Below, in pieces: positions 57,901-64,000 of a stretch of 64,000 nt of DNA. The translations under genes and the position numbers were made by a program. Every line of letters starts with the position of its first letter. Within the stretch, counting starts at the first letter, position 1. Under the pieces are notes generated by a model. That model saw only the letters and a program-made list of their open reading frames with translations. It had not been told where the DNA came from and made no database searches. The stretch is from Ifrita kowaldi (taxonomy: Eukaryota; Chordata; Aves; Passeriformes; Cinclosomatidae): positions 601,353 to 665,352 of the forward strand of contig VZRS01002789.1 of assembly GCA_013398055.1 (NCBI GenBank). The letters are read 5' to 3'.

Positions 57901-60900
57901 CAGAATTGTTACCTATCTATTTTAATTTGAAGTCACTTTGACATCAAAATTGACAAAGTACCCTTCAAAAGCCAATCTTATCACTTGCTGTCTGCAATGT
58001 TCTTTTCTCTCATCCCACATGGAAAAAACAGCATGGAATGCTTGTCCTGAAGCCTTACAAAAATAAACACTGCAGGTAGCACAACAGCGTTTTCTTGGTT
58101 AGCTAAAGGACTTCACAGCACAGAATACAAGCAGTAACAGGACTTAATCTTACTCAGTATAGAATACAAATAATGTCAGCCAAACTTTTATGAATCAAAT
58201 CAAAATTAGCCTAGAGACAGCAGTCTGTTAATCATCTTGCCAGTAAATTTACTTTTTGAACAGGAAATAAATCACTGTGGTAAGGGTATCATATTTTTTT
58301 TGCCATTTTTTGGTAAATCTTTCATTTCCACAAAGGAATAGTTCGACTGTTGAAGATAAAACAAGTTTGCAGCAGGTGCAGCAGAATATATAGTGTGAGC
58401 TGACAGCCAAAGCTGCCTCTTTGGACAGATAAATGCACCTGAGCACAAGCAGCAATGCTGAAGTTCATTTAAGGATCCAGCGAAACAACTGACCAGAGAC
58501 AGGGAGCAAAATCCACAAGGAAAAGTAGGCACCCATGAAATGCCCTTTCACAGCTCCACATGAGCTGTTCTGACATAAACGACCAGAACATCAGGGTACT
58601 TCCCGCACAGTTTTCTTTGCTTGGCAATGCATAGAAATGGCACTGGGGGTGACTCCTATCACCAAGCTTGTGCTCCATTGTTTGGCTGCCATTGACTGGC
58701 CTGAACTAATCAGCCACTGAACTCTAAGTATAAACATTAACTTGGCCTCTGCACAAAAATAAGTAATTAGATTGTCATATGTTCAGATGAGAGCTCTCCT
58801 ATGGCATAATCAAGTAGAAAAGGATAAGATCAATTTTGATGCAATGCTACACAGTCTTCCCTGCTGTTGCTTCCTGTCATTCTTTTCTAGAAACATCTTA
58901 TCCAGCATCTTTCGGAAGTGTCTATGTTTAGGGTATATTGCTTCCTTTTAAAGTCAGCATTTTGCTTTACTGAGGTCTTTTCCAGCATGAAAGGAAGGAG
59001 ATGGAGCAAAGTTTCTCACCACTACTAAGCAGAATCTATTATCTTTGCTCATTAGGGTTTTGAGGGAGGGTTTTGTTTGTTTGTTTATTTCCGTGAGACC
59101 ATTCTTCTCAACCATACAGCCATAAATGAAACAGCCATACAGGTAGGACAACACACTGCACTTCTGAGACCAAAATAAGCAGCCAAAGGGGATTTATCTC
59201 ATCCTGCAGAGGCTTTGTTGCTGGAGGAAAAAGCACAAATTTCAGTGTCTAGCTGTTATATTGAGGTTTTTTTGCAAAATGATCTTCCACATGCTATGGC
59301 TTGACTCATCTTTACTGCAGTGTGCTAGCAAAATGCTTACTGCTTTCAGCAAGAGTAAAGCTTATGCTGATGTAAACTTTTCAGATCAACTCATTAATCT
59401 AGCATCTGGAAGCCTGTTAATCAGAGCCACAAGGTTACTTTAATAGTCCCAGTGGCTTACAGTCCTCAGCAAGACTTTCCATTTTGTGAAGCGATTAGTT
59501 ACTGTGTTACACAGAAGGGAAAAAAAAGCTGAAATTTGTTACCAATTGTGCTCTCAGCAGTCACCCAGTTATAAAGCAATGCACCTGGAAATCCCTTCTC
59601 TGAAGTGCAACACAATGAAGGCTCTAAGTTGCCTATTACAGTTCCCTTCGGCCCCAACTTGTGCTTAATTTTTAAGGATATTGAACAGGTCATTTGAGAC
59701 ACTGTTAGCAGTAATTTTAAAAATCTTCAGAGTTTTCATCTTGAATGCCAGCAGGCTTATTTGAGCCTGAGAAAGTAGTGAGATCACTTACAGTCTCCTG
59801 AGAATGGAAAAGCCCCATGCATTTATGTTCATTCTTCCAAAGCTGCCTTTTGTATCAACCTTTGTTATGATTTAACTACAAGGCTAATCAAACCCAAGAA
59901 AAAGAAGACCAAAGGCTCTTTCTCGCTATTACTCTAGTATGATATATAAGGCAGTTGAAAGAAACAATGAAGAAATGTAGGCTGATTTTTCTGGAGCCAA
60001 GCTGCAATTAGGATTTGCAGGCTAATATAAACAAGACAGAGAAATTTAGTGCTATGCAAAGGAAATTTCCCCTGAAGACAGTTCCCAGATGCACTGGAGC
60101 TTTGTTATTATTTTTTTCGTTTGTCTTAGCAGGGATTCATTCCTGTCCTGGTCCAATGATTTCAGGGATACCTCCAGACACCTTGTTGCCATAGGGCACA
60201 AGCCATCTCAAAAACCACCAGCATTTCTTCACCTTTCCATCTGGTTATAGACATATATTTTAGGTGATGGAGAAAGCATATTCCTAACTCTTGCAAATTA
60301 GTACCACAAGAATGGCTTATCCTGAGAAAAACCCAGCACTGACGAGAAAAAAAAAAGTAATAATGGAACACATTCTTGTAAATCTTTCCTAACAAAAAAA
60401 AAGTCTTAAGCCCAATCCACAGCCATTCCAAAGCAATGTATCTCCTGAGACCTGTGCTTGGTTCTCCCAAAGATATTGTCACCAGTTTTGCATTGAGCCT
60501 TTTTATTTTCTGACAATTCAGGCCCTTTAAGCAAGGAACATTATTCAGAAAACAACTGAATAAATTCTGATTACATTCCTTTGCATCATCACTTTGTACT
60601 TTCTGTCCCCCCCGGCTACTTGTGCCTGCCCCTCAGAGAAAATCCTTTGCCATACAGCAGTGACACTTGGCAAATGTTTTGGAGAGGAAAGCAAGACCGT
60701 GGGAAAATTATAGTATTCTTAAGAAGTAGAAATAAGCACTGGTTAGAAAATGTTTTTATGAAAAATTAAGACATTTTAGGTGCAAAAATGCATTTTTTAT
60801 TAGATGACCTAATGTTGCCTTTACTCTAGCACTCTTCTCTTTGAGGAGAAAATCCTCCAAACCTCTTCTTCATCAGAAATCATGAAAATTACTTGTCATC

Positions 60901-61181
60901 TTGTGAATTTTATTTGTAACTATCAGGATTTTATCTGTAACTTAACAGTTTTTGGGGAATGCACCAGAATAATTTCTTAAACTGTACTATGGTTGTGTGT
61001 AGTGCTCTATACCAGATCAAATTCACTTCTAAATATGAAATTAATCTGGAAAAGAAGTACAGAGTGGAACTCAGCCAAAATAGAAAAGGGAAGGTACATC
61101 TAGGAGACCTTTGCATGGGGCAAAAAAAAAAAAGAAAAAAAATAGAGGGAAAATATACCATAAATAATTTGTAAGCCTTAT
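54926..61181. other. Unique sequence, nothing recognised
   Basis: More than six kilobases without a recognisable transposon or supported exon; a (TTTG)n patch near 59072 is the only simple repeat of note. The open frames at 55649-56065 (+), 57346-57558 (-) and 60162-60482 (-) have no start, splice or homology support. Confidence 0.45.
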
Positions 61182-61552
61182 ATCACATAATCACAGAATT
61201 GCTAGGCTTCAAAGGGACCTCTCTAGATCTTCCAGTCCAATCACTCTGTCAAGGCAGGGTCATGTGCAGTAGGTGACACAGAAACGAGTCCAGATGGGTT
61301 TAGAACCTCTCCAGAGAGCCTCCCTGGGCAGCCTGTTCCAGTGCTCTGCCATCCTCAGTGTAAAGAATTTCTTCTTCATGCTGAGGTAGAACTTCTTGGG
61401 TTTTAGTTTATGGCCATTGCTCCTTGTCCCATTGCTGGGCACCACCAAAAAGAGTCTGGCACCGTCCTCTTGGCACCTGACTTTGAGATATTTATATGCA
61501 TTGATGAGATCCCCTCTCAGTCCGCTCTTGTCTAGATTAAACATGATCAGCA
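61182..61552 (-). mobile_element. CR1 LINE 3' part, minus strand
   Basis: Starts ATCACATAATCACAGAATTG and continues GGGACCTCTCTAGATCTTCC, CTGGGCAGCCTGTTCCAGTG, TCCTTGTCCCATTGCTGGGC and GATGAGATCCCCTCTCAGTC. As at 46803, the GGGCACCACC block marks a CR1 subfamily different from the copy at 48731. Confidence 0.92.
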
Positions 61553-64000
61553 AGTAATATTGAGTTATTTGTCTTTCTCTTTTAGAAAATGAAATATGGC
61601 CATTTGTCCTATTAAGGATTGCCTATAAATCACAGGTACTTAGTCTTCCAGGGAACATTTCAACTCCTTTCCACTAACTGTACTAAATATGAGTTGGAGG
61701 ATTTTTTAAGGCCTAAAGGCCTCATAGTGATTGACAGAAGAAGTGTAGTCTTTCCACCTATCCTGAGACTTTTATAACACTGTCATGAACATGTGAACCA
61801 GTCACCTCAAACTATGTCCTGTTAAAATAACTGGGAAGAAGTCAGACACATGTGACTGGTTTTAGGGCAAAATTAATCTCACCCTATGATTTGCAGTTAC
61901 TCTCCACTGAGTATGAAGGAAGCCAAGAAAACTAGCTTCAACAATGTATATGGCTACATGTCAAATGAACCCCTGTAAGTTTGTCCAGTGAGATCAGCAA
62001 ATTACTTCAAAATCTGTACTGAGATTAATGGAGACGGGTAATATTTCTACTGTTGTATAGGGAGTGTATGAGCAGAGTATTACATTATATGGTCAAAAAT
62101 TCCTGGAAGGTTACTGGGTTTTATTAAAATCTAGAGGACAATAATCCATTTTGCATCAGCCTCTTCCTTCATTTGCTTCATATACATTGCAACATAATGC
62201 CATTTAATGCAATCCCAGGCATGGTGTTTCCTGCCTCATTTATCTCCCTGTGGTGTTGTTCTTTCTTTGTTATAACATATTATGGACAAATAGTGGTTAG
62301 AGAGGCCTTCACAGCTACCCAGAAACACATACAGAGACTGGAGTGTGTCTTGCACATAACTAGCAGCAGAGCAGGACTGTCATCCTTCATGTCTGACAGT
62401 TTAGACTGAGGAACTCAAGTCTTGATCCGAACACCTGCCAAAGGCAAGAGATTTGACAAGACCCACATAGGAGATAGGGGAAAATACACAGAAGGGACAT
62501 TTCCCTGCCATTTCAGATGTCTTCTTTCTAGGCAGTTCAACCAAGAATTCGTACCTCATTTGGAGGAAGCCCTCATGTGCCTTTGGGTGGCAAAATCTAA
62601 ACTGCTGAGTCACAGAGAAATAACTTTCCACAAACTTCCTCCGGTTACTTACCCAGTGCAGCCTATGGAATAAGGTACCGGCTGTAATCCCCTCCTCTCC
62701 ATGTGAGTGTCTGGGTGTTGAAACCCAGGTAGTCCCAGGTCATGTAGTTTTATATCCTGTAGTTTATAGCTTCCAACCCCATTCTGCAGTACTTTTACAG
62801 AAGTAAATCAAAAGGAGCTCTGCAGTTATAGCACACACAACCAAAACATGAGGTCAATTCCATGCCCCACTTCAGCTTTTCCCACAGATTTTTAGTGGAA
62901 AAATACCTGGCCTAGTTCTATTGTAGTAAACAAGTCTTATTTTCTGTAATTGTGTTTGGTGCAATTTTTTAATAGATTGCAAGCCATATTCTTGTGTGTA
63001 CTGAGCCATTAATGTGTTCAACTTTTGGTTTTAGTACTCTACAGTCATAACAGATGTTTAGAAAATTGTGTTCATAGGGTTGGATCTGTTGCATCTGCTT
63101 CTTCTGAGACATGGTGCCTTTCTAGCTCATTGCACTCTCTGTAAATTAAAAATAAGCCAAAAAAATCTGGACTTGTCCTTGATATTAATGAGGAAAAAAA
63201 GGGAAAAAAAGAAAGAAAATTACAATTATGTGTACTTATAGGAACTTATTTGTAAACCAGAACAAAAACCAAACTGAAAAAGTTTATTGGGCTCTCTGAA
63301 TGACCATTGTTCATCTCTGTCAGTTGACTAAAACCACCATCTAAATAAAGAAAAAAAATATTATTAAGTACTGGTTGGAATTAACCTTATCAAACAACAA
63401 TTATGACAGGAAGCAGGGTAGCAAAGACAGCATCAGCAGCCAGCAGCCGTGGGCTGCCTTCTCTTCAGCCTCTCCTATGGCTTTGAACTCTGTAGCAAGG
63501 GCAGTAGGACAACCCTTCCCACTCCTGCTGCTGAACAACTTACTTTGATATCACTTGATTTATAAAAGAGCTAGCTGTTATATTACTGCTGCCTATCCTG
63601 CAATCAAATTCCACATATAGATGTTTCTAGCTCCCTAGTTTTTCATTTTCAGACAAGTTTGCCCTGAAGACAAAGGAGAACAAGGATCCTGCTGTCTTAA
63701 CTTGGGTTTGCTCTGTTCAAATGGGCTGTGCTATAGGCTGTTCTCGTGCAGCTAAAAGCATATCAGCAGTCAGCCACAATTCTCTGACCATGTGGAAACC
63801 ATATATCGGAGAAACTTTCACTTCTCCGTGTCCCAGATCTCCCCAGAATTTTGCTGGGCGAGGAGACTTAACTTGGTACGCCATTTCCAAACTGCTCACC
63901 CTGAATCTTCAAGTTATGCCCTCTTGGCTTTAATTTATTCCATGTAATGTGGGGCACCTAAGATGCTGACATTCCAGCTTGCCCTTTGAAGGTACCCAGC
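61553..64000. other. Unique sequence with one possible exon
   Basis: The only exon-like interval is 61897-61974. A-rich runs near 63190 and 63345. The frames at 62173-62673 are unsupported. Confidence 0.5.
61897..61974 (+). CDS. Possible 78-bp exon of an unknown gene
   Basis: Acceptor CCCTATGATTTGCAG, donor CCCCT|GTAAGT, open in phase 2 at both ends, reading YSPLSMKEAKKTSFNNVYGY then MSNEPL. Its phase fits an upstream exon ending in phase 2, such as 47777-47891. Short and without a recognised motif, so chance is a serious alternative. Confidence 0.22.

Overview
The window looks like avian nuclear DNA, most likely from a passerine or another neoavian bird. The main support is at least eleven CR1 LINE segments (marked by the ATTCTATG-type 3' end and the reverse-transcriptase tail), several TG...CA long terminal repeats of kinds common in bird genomes, AT-rich unique sequence between them, simple repeats, and two single-N assembly gaps (1558 and 53541). 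I see no bacterial-style operons, no CRISPR array, no rRNA and no tRNA I could defend. No complete protein-coding gene can be read. Most long open frames are antisense frames through LTRs, CR1 or microsatellites.

Layout. 1-8 kb: unique AT-rich DNA with an 11-bp tandem array, a 44-bp exact duplication beside an N, a C-rich block, a CR1 scrap and a long pyrimidine microsatellite. 8-11.3 kb: two CR1 pieces around an (ATTCT)n array, an LTR carrying a 54-bp tandem repeat with YY1-like motifs, then minus-strand blocks that read like exons of a broken gene. 12.7-14.7 kb: a long CR1 copy split by an 805-bp solo LTR with a perfect 5-bp target duplication. 14.8-22.4 kb: an old internal duplication and four candidate minus-strand exons, three of them phase-compatible. 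A classic bird LTR sits just upstream of one of these exons in the same orientation. 22.6-28.1 kb: two related 1.1-kb LTRs in opposite orientation, the second with a perfect 5-bp target duplication. 28-37.5 kb: unique DNA, a GC-rich LTR-like island and a third, truncated copy of the 22.7-kb LTR family. 37.5-64 kb: mostly unique DNA with CR1 copies of several ages, MIR-like old SINE remnants, a 32-bp perfect hairpin, and a GC-rich retroviral-type insertion collapsed onto the N at 53541 but still flanked by a 6-bp target duplication.

Reading: the simplest picture is intronic or intergenic bird DNA. Part of at least one minus-strand gene may run from about 22.4 kb down to 10.4 kb, with an intact-looking portion at 18-22 kb and a lesioned portion at 10.4-11.3 kb. 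A weaker plus-strand exon chain (30.6, 47.8, 61.9 kb) is only a hypothesis. I could not name either gene. The protein pieces look helical and not like any family I can identify with confidence.
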